A stretch of DNA of 64,000 nt from Fistularia commersonii (Eukaryota; Chordata; Actinopteri; Syngnathiformes; Fistulariidae), in the NCBI GenBank assembly GCA_037954325.1, contig JBBMNZ010000009.1:14758001-14822000 (forward strand), in the 5' to 3' direction. A model generated the notes under the pieces. It was not told where the DNA came from. It worked only from the letters and a program-made list of their open reading frames with translations, and ran no database searches. Positions 26,581 through 39,300 of this stretch are shown here, in pieces (position 1 is the stretch's first letter; each line of letters opens with the position of its first letter). Position numbers and translations under genes: made by a program.

Positions 26581-27460
26581 GTAAAATCCAGCCACAAGTT
26601 CAAAAGATATAGCAATGAGTTCATAAAGTGCTTAACTCACCGAGTTGAAGCGTTTTTGATTTGGAGTGGAAATAACTAATGAATTTCATCAAGCAGGTTT
26701 CTGCTGTTGAAATATGTTGTTTAGGATATGATTCTGCACAATATATATCAAATTCAGTGTAATCCAGCCACAAGTTCAAAAGATATAGCCATTCGTTCAA
26801 AATGTGCTTAACTCACCGAGTTGAAGCGTTTCTTATTTGGAGTGGAAATAACTGATTAATTTCATCAAGCAGGTTTCTGCTGTTGAAGTATGTTGTTTAG
26901 GACATGATTCTGCACAATATATGTCAAATTCAGTAGAATCGAGCTACAAATTTAAAAGTTATAGCCATTTGTTGAAAAAGTACTTATCCCACCAAGTTGA
27001 AGCGTTTTTTATTCGGAGTGGAAATAACTAATGATTTTCATCAAACTAGTTTCTGCTCTTCAAATATGTTGTTTAGGACATGATTCTGCACAAATATGTC
27101 AAATTCAGTGTAATCCGGCCATAAGTTCAAAAGATAAAGCCATTCGTTCAAAAACTGCTTATCAAACTGAGTTGAAGCGTTTTTGATTAGGAGTGAAAAT
27201 AACAAATGAATTTCATCAATCTGGTTTCTGCTGTTGATATATGTTGTTTAGGACATGATTCTCCACAATATATGTCAAATTCAGTGTCATCCAGCCACAA
27301 GTTTAAAAGTTATAGCCATTCGTTCAACCATTGCTTCTCTCACCGAGTTGAAGCGTTTTTGATTCGGAGTGGAAATAACTAATGAATTTCATCAAGCAGG
27401 TTTCTGCTGTTGAAATATGTTTTTTAGGACATGATTCTGCACAATATATGTCAAATTCAG
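26581..27460. repeat. 5-monomer unit, copy 2 (880 bp)
   Basis: The order is the same as in copy 1 at an offset of 880. Private changes include gcgtttcttatttgg near 26,826, gttgaagtatg near 26,883 and gattaggagtg near 27,184. A third copy begins but soon changes family near 27,630. Confidence 0.85.
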
Positions 27461-28130
27461 TGAAATCCAGCCTCAAGTTCAAAAGATATAGCAATGAGTT
27501 CATAAAGTGCTTAACTCACCGAGTTGAAGCGTTTTTGATTCGGAGTGGAAAAAACTGATTAATTTCATCGAGCAGGTTTCTGCTGTTGAAATATGTTGTT
27601 TAGGACATGATTTTGCACAATATATGTCAAATTCAGTAGAATCCAGCAACAAATTTGATAGTTATAGCCATTTGTTCAAAAAGTGCTTATCCCACCAAGT
27701 TGAAGCGTTTTTTAATCGGTGTGGAAATAACTAATGAATTTCATCAAACTGGTTTCTGGTCTTCAAATATGTTGTTTAGGACATGATTCTGCACAATATA
27801 TTTCAAATTCAGTGTAATCCAGCCACAAGTTTAAAAGATATAGCCATTCTTTCAAAATGTGCTTAACCCACCAAGTTGAAGCGTTTTTGATTCGAGTGGA
27901 AATAACTAATGAATTTCATCAAGCAGGTTTCTGCTGTAGACATATGTTGTTTAGGACATGATTCTCCACAATATATGTCAAATTCAGTGTAATATAGCAA
28001 CAAGTTTAAAAGTTATAGCCATTCGTTCAAAAAGTGCTTATCTCACAGAGTTGAAGCGTTTTTGATTCGGAGTGGAAATAGCTAATGAATTTCATCAAGC
28101 TGGTCTCTGCTGTTGAAATATGTTGTTTAG
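27461..28130. repeat. Junction with a patch of the 9-monomer family
   Basis: From about 27,640 the sequence follows 14,270-14,760 rather than its neighbours: atttgatagt, ccatttgttc, gttttttaatcgg (27,705) and gctgtagacatatg (27,932) all lie 13,371 bp from their counterparts. The patch is two to three monomers long. Confidence 0.75.
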
Positions 28131-28785
28131 GACATGATTCTGCACAATATATGTCAAATTCAGTGTAATCCAGCCTCAAGTTCAAAATATATAGCAATGC
28201 GTTCATAAAGTGCTTAACTCACCGAGTTGAGGCAATTTGGTTCGGAGTGGAAATAACTGATTAATTTCATCAAACTGGTTTCTGCACTTCAAATATGTTC
28301 TTTAGGACATGATTTTGCACAAATATGTCAAATTCAGTGTAATTCGGCCATAAGTTAAAAAAAGATATAGCCATTCGTTCATAAACTACTTATCTCACAG
28401 AGTTGAAGCGTTTTTGATTCGGAGTGGAAATAACTAATGAATTTCATCAAGCTGATTTCTGCTGTTGAAATATGTTGTTTAGGACATGATTCTGCACAAT
28501 ATATATCAAATTTAGTGTAATCCAGCCTCAAGTTCAAAAGATATAGCCATTCGCTCAAAATGTGCTTAACTCACCGAGTTGAAGCGTTTTTGAATCGAGT
28601 GGAAATAACTAATGAATTTCATCAAGCTGGATGCTGCTCTTCAAATATGTTGTTTAGGACATGATTCTGCACAATATATATCAAATTCAGTGTTATCCAG
28701 TCACAAGTTTAAAATATATAGCAATTCATTCAAAAAGTGCTTATCTCACCTAGTTGAAGCGTTTTTGATATAGAATGAAAATAGC

Positions 28786-29487
28786 TCATGAATTTCATCA
28801 AGCAGGTTTCTGCTGTTGAAATATGTTGTTTAGGACATGATTCTCCACAATATATGTCAAATTCAGTGTAATCCAGCAACAAGTGTAAAAGTTATAACCA
28901 TTCGTTCATACATTGCTTCTCTCACCGAGTTGAAGCGTTTTTGATTCGGAGTAGAAATAACTAATGAATTTACTCAAGCTGGTTTCTGCTGTTGAAATAT
29001 GTTGTTTAGGACATGATTCTGCACAATATATATCAAATTCAGTGTAATCCAGCCACAAGTTCAAAAGATATAGCCATTCGTTCAAAATATGCTTAACTCA
29101 CCAAGTTGAAGCGTTTTTTATTTGAGTGAAAATAACTAATGAATGTCATCAAGCTGGTTTCTGCTGTTGAAATATGTTGTTTAGGACATGATTCTCCACA
29201 ATATATGTCAAATTCAGTGTAATCCAGCAACAAGTTTAAAAGTTATAGCCATTCGTTCAAACATTGCTTCTCTCACCGAGTTGAAGCGTTTTTGATTCGG
29301 AGTAGAAATAACTAATGAATTTAGTCAAGCTGGTTTCTGCTGTTGAAATATGTTGTTTAGGACATGATTCTGCACAATATATATCAAATTCAGTGTAATC
29401 CAGCCACAAGTTCAAAAGATATAGCCATTCGTTCAAAATATGCTTAACTCACCAAGTTGAAGAGTTTTTTATTCGAGTGAAAATAAC
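28786..29487. repeat. Two-monomer repeat, ~351 bp, two copies
   Basis: A monomer with ctccac and cattgcttctctc is followed by one with aatatgcttaactcaccaag, and the pair recurs 351 bp later (tactcaagctgg at 28,971 and tagtcaagctgg at 29,322). The second monomer of the pair appears again near 30,720, 34,400 and 42,630. Confidence 0.75.
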
Positions 29488-31434
29488 TAATGAATGTCAT
29501 CAAGCTGGTTTCTGCTGTTGAAATATGTTGTTTATTACATGATTCTCCACAATATATGTCAAATTCAGTGTAATCCAGCCTCAAGTTCAAAAGATTTAGC
29601 AATGCGTTCATAAAGTGCTTAACTCACCGAGTTGAAGCGTTTTTGATTCGGAGTGGAAATAACTGATTAATTTCATCAAGCAGGTTTCTACTGTTGAAAT
29701 ATGTTCTTTATGACATGATTCTGCACAATATATGTCAAATTCATTAGAATCCAGCAACAAATTTAATAGTTATAGCCATTCGTTCAAAAAGTGCTTATCC
29801 CACCAAGTTGAAGCGTTTTTGATTCGGAGTGGAAATAACTAATGAATTTCATCAAGCAGGTTTCTGCTGTTGAAATATGTTGTTTAGGACATGATTCTAC
29901 ACAATATATATCAGTTCAGTGTGATCCAGCCACAAGTTTAAAAGATATAGCCATTCGTTCAAAATGTGCTTAACTCACCGAGTTGAAGCGTTTTTGATTC
30001 GGAGTGGAAATAACTGATTAATATCATCAAGCAGGTTTCTGCTGTTGAAATATGTTGTTTAGGTCATGATTCTGCACTTCATATGTCAAATTCAGTGTAA
30101 TCCAGCAACAAGTTTAAAAGTTATAGCCATTCGTTCAAAAAGTGCTTATCTCACAGAGTTGAGGCATTTTTGATTCGGAGTGGAAATAACTAATGAATTT
30201 CATCAAGTTTGTTTCTGCTGTTGAAATATGTTGTTTATTACATGATTCTCCACAATATATGTCAAATTCAGTAGAATCCAGCAACAAATTTAATAGTTAT
30301 AGCCATTCGTTCAAAAACTGCTTATCCCACCAAGTTGAAGCGTTTTTGATTCGATGTGGAAATAACTAATGAATTTCATCAAGCAGGTTTCTGCTGTTGA
30401 AATATGTTGTTTAGGTCATGATTCTCCACAACATATATCAGTTCAGTGTGATCCAGCCACAAGTTTAAAAGATATAGCCATTCGTTCAAAATGTGCTTAA
30501 CTCACCGAGTTGAAACGTTTTTGATTCGAGTGGAAATAACTAATGAATTTCATCCAGCAGGTTTCTGCTGTAGAAATATGTTGTTTAGGACATGATTCTG
30601 CACAATATATGTCAAATTCAGTGTAATCAAGCAACAAGTTTAAATGTAATAGGCATTCGTTCAAACAATCCTTCTCTCACCGAGTTGAAGCGTTTTTGAT
30701 TCGGAGTAGAAATAACTAATGAATTTAGTCAAGCTGGTTTCTGCTGTTGAAATATGTTGTTTAGGACATGATTCTGCACAATATATATCAAATTCAGTGT
30801 AATCCAGCCACAAGTTCAAAAGATATAGCCATTCGTTCAAAATATGCTTAACTCACCAAGTTGAAGCGTTTTTTATTCGAGTGAAAATAACTAATGAATG
30901 TCATCAAGCTGGTTTCTGCTGTTGAAATATGTTGTTTAGGACATGATTCTGCACAATATATATCAAATTCAGTGTAATCCAGCCTCAAGTTCAAAAGATA
31001 TAGCAATGCGTTCATAAAGTCCTTAACTCACCGAGTTGAAGCGTTTTTGATTCGGAGTGGAAATAACTGATTAATTTCATCAAGCAGGTTTCTGCTGTTG
31101 AAATATGTTGTTTAGGTCATGATTCTGCACTATATATGTAAAATTCAGTGTAATCCAGCAACAAGTTTAAAAGTTATAGCCATTCGTTCAAAAAGTGCTT
31201 ATCTCACAGAGTTGAGGCATTTTTGATTCGGAGTGGAAATAACTAATGAATTTCATCAAGTTTGTTTCTGCTGTTGAAATATGTTGTTTATTACATGATT
31301 CTCCACAATATATGTCAAATTCAGTGTAATCCAGCCTCAAGTTCAAAGATTTAGCAATGCGTTCATAAAGTGCTTAACTCACCGGGTTGAAGCGTTTTTG
31401 ATTCGGAGTGGAAATAACTGATTAATTTCATCAA

Positions 31435-32990
31435 GCAGGTTTCTGCTGTTGAAATATGTTGTTTAGGTCATGATTCTGCACTATATATGTCAAATTCAGT
31501 GTAATCCAGCAACAAGTTTAAAAGTTATAGCCATTCGTTAAAAAAGTGCTTATCTCACAGAGTTGAAGCATTTTTGATTCGGAGTGGAAATAACTAATGA
31601 ATTTCATCAAGTTGGTTTCTGCTGTTGAAATATGTTGTTTAGTACATGATTCTGCACAATATATGTCAAATTCAGTGTAATCCAGCAACAAGTTCAAAAG
31701 ATATAGCAATGCGTTCATAAAGTGCTTAACTAACCGAGTTGAAGCGTTTTTGATTCGGAGTGGAAATAACTGATTAATTTTAATCAAGCAGGTTTTCTAC
31801 TGTTGAAATATGTTCTTTATGACATGATTCTGCACAATATATGTCAAATTCAGTAGAATCCAGCAACAAATTTAATAGTTATAGCCATTCATTCAAAAAG
31901 TGCTTATCCCACCAAGTTGAAGCGTTTTTGATTCGGAGTAGAAATAACTAATGAATTTCATCAAGCTGGTTTCTACTGTTGAAATATGTTGTTTAGGACA
32001 TGATTCTGCACAATATATGTCAAATTCAGTGCAATCCAGTCACAAGTTCAAAAGATATAGCAATGCGTTCATAAAGTCCTTAACTCACCGAGTTGAAGCG
32101 TTTTTGATTCGGAGTGGAAATAACTGATTAATTTCATCAAGCAGGTTTCTACTGTTGAAATATGTTCTTTATGACATGATTCTGCACAATATATGTCAAA
32201 TTCAGTAGAATCCAGCAACAAATTTAATAGTTATAGCCATTCGTTCAAAAAGTGCTTATCCCACCAAGTTGAAGCGTTTTTGATTCGGAGTGGAAATAAC
32301 TAATGAATTTCATCAAGCAGGTTTCTGCTGTTGAAATATGTTGTTTAGGTCATGATTCTGCACAATATATGTCAAATTCAGTGTAATCCAGTCACAAGTT
32401 CAAAAGATATAGCAATGCGTTCTTAAAGTCCTTAACTCACCGAGTTGAAGCGTTTTTGATTCGGAGTGGAAATAACTGATTAATTTCATCAAGCAGGTTT
32501 CTGCTGTTGAAATATGTTGTTTAGGTCATGATTCTGCACTATATATGTCAAATTCAGTGTAATCCAGCAACAAGTTTAAAAGTTATAGCCATTCGTTAAA
32601 AAAGTGCTTATCTCACAGAGTTGAAGCATTTTTGATTCGGAGTGGAAATAACTAATGAATTTCATCAAGTTGGGTTCTGCTGTTGAAATATGTTTTTTAG
32701 TACATGATTCTGCACAATATATGTCAAATTCAGTGTAATATAGCCTCAAGTTCAAAAGATATAGCAATGTGTTCATAAAGTGCTTAACTCACCGAGTTGA
32801 AGCGTTTTTGATTCGGAGTGGAAATAACTGATTAATTTCATCAAGCAGGTTTCTACTGTTGAAATATGTTCTTTATGACATGATTCTGCACAATATATGT
32901 CAAATTCAGTAGAATCCAGCAACAAATTTAATAGTTATAGCCATTCGTTCAAAAAGTGCTTATCCCACCAAGTTGAAGCGTTTGTGATTC
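31435..32990. repeat. Six-monomer repeat, ~1,058 bp, second copy partial
   Basis: Segments 31,435-31,930 and 32,493-32,990 match at an offset of 1,058: both carry tctgcactatatatg, cgttaaaaaagtgc, gaagcatttttg, tagtacatg and ctactgttg with ttctttatgac. The middle, 31,930-32,493, holds other monomers. Homology stops near 32,990. Confidence 0.75.
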
Positions 32991-33209
32991 AGAGTGGAAA
33001 TAACTGATTAATTTCATCAAGCAGGTTTCTGCTGTTGAAATATGTTGTTTAGGTCATGATTCTGCACTATATATGTCAAATTCAGTGTAATCCAGCCACA
33101 AGTTCTAAAGATATAGCCATTTGTTCAAAATGTGCTTAACTCACCGAGTTGAAGCGTTTTCGATTCGAGTGGAAATGACTAATGAATTTCATCAAGCAGG
33201 TTTCTGCTG

Positions 33210-33240
33210 TAGAATATGTTGTTTAGCACAATATATGTCA
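33210..33240. repeat. Short-form monomer with ~12-bp deletion
   Basis: Here gtttag runs straight into cacaatatatg, so about 11 bases (the usual gacatgattct plus one) are missing, and agaatatg upstream has lost one more A. The same deletion occurs at 33,221, 37,601, 39,692, 46,881, 51,965, 53,528 and 55,446 and nowhere else that I saw. These seven are descended from one event: the spacings between copies equal the larger duplication offsets (7,189, 13,836, 14,364 and 1,918). Copies at 39,692, 46,881, 53,528 and 55,446 form a subtype with ctgaagaatatg. Confidence 0.85.
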
Positions 33241-33305
33241 AATTCAGTGTAATCCAGCAACAAGTTTAAAAGTTATAGCCATTCGTTCAAACATTGCTTC
33301 TCTTA

Positions 33306-36300
33306 CCGAGTTGAAGCGTTTTTGATTCGGAGTGGAAATAACTAATGAATTTCATCAAGCAGGTTTCTGTTGTTGAAATATGTTGTTTAGGACATGATTC
33401 TACACAATATATGTAAAATTCAGTGTAATCCAGCCTCAAATTCAAAAGATATAGCCATTCGTTCAAAAACTGCTTAACTCACCAAATTGAAGCGTTTTTG
33501 AATCGAGTGGAAAGAACAAATGAATTTCATCAAGCAGGTTTCTGGTTTTGAAATATGTTGTTTAGGACATGATTTTCCACAATATATGTAAAATTCAGTG
33601 TAATCAAGCAACAAGTTTAAAAGTTATAGGCATTCGTTCAAACAATCCTTCTCTCACCGAGTTGAAGCGTTTTTGATTCGGAGTGGAAATAACTAATGAA
33701 TTTCATCAAGAAGGTTTCTGCTGTTAAAATATGTTGTTTAGGACATGATTCTGCATAATATATGTCAAATTCAGTGTAATCCAGCCACAAGTTCAAAAGA
33801 TATAGCAATGCGTTCATAAAGTCCTTAACTCACCCAGTTGAAGCGTTTTTGATTCGGAGTGGAAATAACTGATTAATTTCATCAAGCAGGATTCTGCTGT
33901 TGAAATATGTTGTTTAGGTCATGATTCTGCACTATATATGTCAAATTCAGTGTAAGCCAGGAACAAGTTTAAAAGTTATAGCCATTCGTTAAAAAAGTGC
34001 TTATCTCACAGATTTGAAGCGTTTATGATTCGGAGTAGAAATAACTAATGAATTTCATCAAGCTGGTTTCTGCTGTTGAAATATGTTGTTTAGGACATGA
34101 TTCTGCACAATATATATCAAATTCAGTGTAATCCAGCCACAAGTTCTAAAGATATAGCCATTCGTTCAAAATGTGCTTAGCTCACCGAGTTGAAGCGTTT
34201 TTTATTCGGAGTGTAAATAACTAATGAATTACATCAAGCAGGTTTCTGCTGTTGAAATATGTTGTTTAGGACATGATTCTCCATAATATATGTCAAATTC
34301 AGTGTAATCCAGCCACAAGTTTAAAAGTTATAGCCATTCGTTCAAACATTGCTTCTCTCACCGAGTTGAAGCGTTTTTGATTCGGAGTAGAAATAACTAA
34401 TGAATTTAGTCAAGCTGGTTTCTGCTGTTGAATTATGTTTTTTAGGACATGATTCTGCACAATATATATCATATTCAGTGTAATCCAGCCACAAGTTCAA
34501 AAGATATAGCCATTCGTTCAAAATATGCTTAACTCACCAAGTTGAAGCGTTTTTGATTCAAGTGAAACTAACTAATGAATTTCATCAAGCAGGTTTCTGC
34601 TGTTGAAATATGTTGTTTAGGACATGATTCTGCACAATATATATCAAATTCAGTGTAATCCAGCCTCAAGTTCAAAAGATATAGCAATGCGTTCATAAAG
34701 TCCTTAACTCACCGAGTTGAAGCCTTTTTGATTCGGAGTGGAAATAACTGATTAATTTGATCAAGCAGGTTTCTGCTGTTGAAATATGTTGTTTAGGTCA
34801 TGATTCTGCACTTCATATGTCAAATTCAGTGTAATCCAGCAACAAGTTTAAAAGTTATAGCCATTCGTTCAAAAAGTGCTTATCTCACAGAGTTGAAGCG
34901 TTTTTTATTCGAGTGAAAATAACTAATGAATGTCATCAAGCTGGTTTCTGCTGTTGAAATATGTTGTTCAGGAAATGATTTTGCACAATATATGTCAAAT
35001 TATGTGTAATCCAGCCACAAGTTCAAAAGATATAGCCATCCGTTCAAAAACTGCTTAACTCACCGAGTTGAAGCGTTTTTGATTAGGAGTGGAAATAACT
35101 AATGAATTTCATCAAGCAGGTTTCTGCTATTGAAATATGTTGTTTAGGACATGATTCTGCACAATATATGTCAAATTCAGTGTAATCCAGCCTCAAGATC
35201 AAAAGATATAGCAATGCGTTCATTAAGTCCTTAACTCACCGAGTTGAAGCATTTTTGATTCGGAGTGGAAATAACTGATTAATTTCATCAAGCAGGTTTC
35301 TACTGTTGAAATATGTTCTTTATGACGTGATTCTGCACAATATATGTCAAATTCAGTGCAATCCAGCAACAAATTTAATAGTTATAGCCATTCGTTCAAA
35401 AAGTGCTTATCCCACCACGTTGAAGCGTTTTTTATTCGGAGTGGAAATAACTAATGAATTTCATCAAACTGGTTTCTGCTGTTGAAATATGTTGTTTAGG
35501 ACATGATTCTCCACAATATATATCAAATTCAGTGTAATCCAGCCACAAGTTTAAAAGATATAGCCATTCGTTCAAAAAGTGCTTAACTCACCGAGTTGAA
35601 GCGTTTTTGATTCGGAGTGGAAATAACTAATGAATTTCATCAAGCAGGTTTCTGCTGTAGAAATATGTTGTTTAGGACATGATTCTGCACAATATATGTC
35701 AAATTCAGTGTAATCAAGCAACAAGTTTAAAAGTTATAGGCATTCGTTCAAACAATCCTTCTCTCACCGAGTATAAGCGTTTTTGATTCAGAGTGGAAAT
35801 AATTAATGAATTTCATCAAGCAGGTTTCTGCTGTTGAAATATGTTGTTTAGGACATGATTCTGCACAATATATGTCAAATCAGTGTAATCCAGCCTCAAG
35901 TTCAAAAGATATAGCCATGCGTTCATAAAGTGCTTATCTCACAGAGTTGAAGCGTTTTTGATTCGGAGTGGAAATAACTAATGAATTTAATCAAGCTGGT
36001 TGCTGCTCTTCAAATATGTTGTTTAGGACATGATTCTGCACAATATATGTCAAATTCAGTGTAATCCAGCCACAAGTTTAAAAGATATAGCCATTCATTC
36101 AAAAAGTGCTTATCTCACCTAGTTGAAGCGTTTTTCATATAGAGTGAAAATAACTAATGAATGTCATTAAGCTGGTTTCTGCTGTTGAAATATGTTGTTT
36201 AGGAAATGATTTTGCACAATATATGTCAAATTATGTGTAATCCAGCCACAAGTTCAAAAGATATAGCCATCCGTTCAAAAACTGCTTAACTCACCCAGTT

Positions 36301-39300
36301 GAAGCGTTTTTGATTCGGAGTGGAAATAACTAATGAATTTCATCAAGCAGGTTTCTGCTATTGAAATATGTTTTTTTGGACATGATTCTGCACAATATAT
36401 GTCAAATTCAGTGTAATCTAGCCTCAAGATCAAAAGATATAGCAATGCGTTCATTAAGTCCTTAACTCACCGAGTTGAAGCATTTTTGATTCGGAGTGGA
36501 AATAACTGATTAATTTCATCAAGCAGGTTTCTACTGTTGAAATATGTTCTTTATGACGTGATTTTGCACAATATATGTCAAATTCAGTAGAATCCAGCAA
36601 CAAATTTAATAGTTATAGCCATTCGTTCAAAAAGTGCTTATCCCACCAAGTTGAAGCGTTTTTTATTCGGAGTGGAAATAACTAATGAATTTCATCAAAC
36701 TGGTTTCTGCTGTTTAAATATGTTGTTTAGGACATGATTCTCCACAATATATATCAAATTCAGTGTAATCCAGCCACAAGTTTAAAAGATATAGCCATTC
36801 GTTCAAAAAGTGCTTAACTCACGGAGTTGAAGCGTTTTTGATTCGGAGTGGAAATAACTAATGAATTTCATCAAGCAGGTTTCTGCTGTTGAAATATGTT
36901 GTTTAGGACATGATTCTCCACAATATATGTCAAATTCAGTGTAATCAAGCAACAAGTTTAAAAGTTATAGGCATTCGTTCAAACAATCCTTCTCTCACCG
37001 AGTTGAAGCGTTTTTGATTCGGAGTGGAAATAACTAATGAATTTCATCAAGCAGGTTTCTACTGTTGAAATATGTTGTTTAGGACATGATTCTGCACAAT
37101 ATATGTCAAATTCAGTGAAATACAGTCACAAGTTCAAAAGATATAGCAATGCGTTCATAAAGTCCTTAACTCACCGAGTTGAAGCGTTTTTGATTCGGAG
37201 TGGAAATAACAGATTAATTTCATCAAGCAGGTTTCTGCTGTTGAAATATGTTGTTTAGGTCATGATTCTGCACTATATATTTCAAATTCAGTGTAATCCA
37301 GGAACAAGTTTAAAAGTTATAGCCATTCGTTAAAAAAGTACTTATCTCACAGAGTTGAAGCGTTTTTGATTCGGAGTAGAAATAACTAATGAATTTCATC
37401 AAGCTGGTTTCTGCTGTTGAAATATGTTGTTTAGGACATGATTCTGCACAATATATCAAATTCAGTGTAATCCAGCCACAAGTTCAAAAGATATAGCCAT
37501 TCGTTCAAAATGTGCTTAACTCACCGAGTTGAAGCGTTTTCGATTCGAGTGGAAATGACTAATGAATTTCATCAAGCAGGTTTCTGCTGTAGAATATGTT
37601 GTTTAGCACAATATATGTCAAATTCAGTGTAATCCAGCAACAAGTTTTCAAGTTATAGCCATTCGTTCAAACATTGCTTCTCTCACCGAGTTGAAGCGTT
37701 TTTGATTCGGAGTGGAAATAACTAATGAATTTCATCAAGCAGGTTTCTGTTGTTGAAATATGTTGTTTAGGAAATGATTCTACACAATATATGTCAAATT
37801 CAGTCTAATTCAGCCTCAAATTCAAAGATATAGCCATTCGTTCAAAAAGTGCTTAACTCACGGAGTTGAAGCGTTTTTGATTCGGAGTGGAAATAACTAA
37901 TGAATTTCATCAAGCAGGTTTCTGCTGTTGAAATATGTTGTTTAGGACATGATTCTGCACAATATATATCAAATTCAGTGTAATCCAGCCACAAGTTTAA
38001 AAGTTATAGCCATTCGTTAAAAATGTGCTTAACTCACCGAGTTGAAGCGTTTTTGATTCGGAGTGGAAATAACTAATGAATTTATTCAAACTGGTTTCTG
38101 CTGTAAAAATATCTTGTTTAGGACATGATTATGAACAATATATGTCAAATTCAGTGTAATCAGGCAAAAAGTTTAAAAGTTATAGCCATTCGTTCAAACA
38201 TTGCTTCTTTCACCGAGTTGAAGCGTTTTTTATTCGGAGTGGAAATAACTAATGAATTTCATCAAACTGGTTTCTGCTCTTCAAATATGTTGTTTAGGAC
38301 ATGATTCTGCACAAATATGTTAAATTCAGTGTAATCCGGCCATAAGTTTAAAAGACATAGCCATTCGTTCAAAAACTGCTTAACTCACCGAGTTGAAGAA
38401 TTTTTGAATCGAGTGGAAATAACTAATGAATTTCATCAAGCAGGTTTCTGGTTTTGAAATATGTTGTTTAGGACATGATTCTGCACAATATATGTCAAAT
38501 TCAGTGTTATCCAGTCACAAGTTTAAAAGATATAGCCATTCATTCAAAAAGTGCTTATCTCACCTAGTAGAAGCGTTTTTGACATAGAGTGAAAATAACT
38601 CATGAATGTCATCAAGCTGGTTTCTGCTGTTGAAATATGTTGTTTAGGACATGATTATGCACTATATATTTCAAATTCAATGTAATCCAGTCACAAGTTC
38701 AAAAGATATAGCCATTCGTTCAAAAACTGCTTATCTCACCGAGTTGAAGCGTTTTTGATTCGGAAGGAAATAACTAATAACTTTCATCAAGCAGGTTTCT
38801 GCTGTTGAAATATGTTGTTTAGGACATGATTCTCCACAATATATGTCAAACTCAGTGTTATCCAGCCACAAGTTTAAAAGATATAGCCATTCGTTCAATC
38901 ATTGCTTATCTCACCGAGTTGAAGCGTTTTTGAATGGTACTGTAAATAACTAATGAATTTCATCAAGCAGGTATCTGCTGTTGAAATATGTTGTTTAGGA
39001 CATGATTTTCCACAATATATGTCAAACTCAGTGTTATCCAGCAACAAGTTCAAAAGATATTGCCATTCGTTCAATCATTGCTTATCTCACCGAGTTGAAG
39101 CGTTTTTGATTCGGAGTGGAAATAACTAATGAATATCATCAAGCAGGTTTCTGCTATTGAAATATGTTGTTTAGGACATGATTCTCCACAATATATGTCA
39201 AATTCAGTTTAATCCAGCAACAAGTTTAAAAGTTATAACCATTCGTTCAAACATTGCTTATCTCACCGAGCTGAAGCGTTTTTGATTCGGAGTGGAAATA

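Larger units (their letters stand above)
28131..33305. repeat. Irregular zone of mixed short units
   Basis: There is no single long unit here. Monomers are more varied, with private changes such as gaggcaatttggttcgg near 28,227, aagttaaaaaaagatatag near 28,354, tcagttcagtgtgatcc at 29,910 and 30,438, and cacttcatatgtc near 30,075. Markers ctactgttg with ttctttatgac recur at about 29,685, 31,795, 32,146 and 32,850, spaced by multiples of the monomer. Two sub-repeats are listed separately. Confidence 0.8.

Noticed and set aside
37037..37258. Plus-strand reading frames of 67-73 codons at 37,037, 45,265, 51,401, 52,438 and 53,314
   Set aside because: Same satellite on the other strand. The three at 37,037, 45,265 and 51,401 are the same monomer in the three super-repeat units, so their likeness reflects duplication, not selection on protein.
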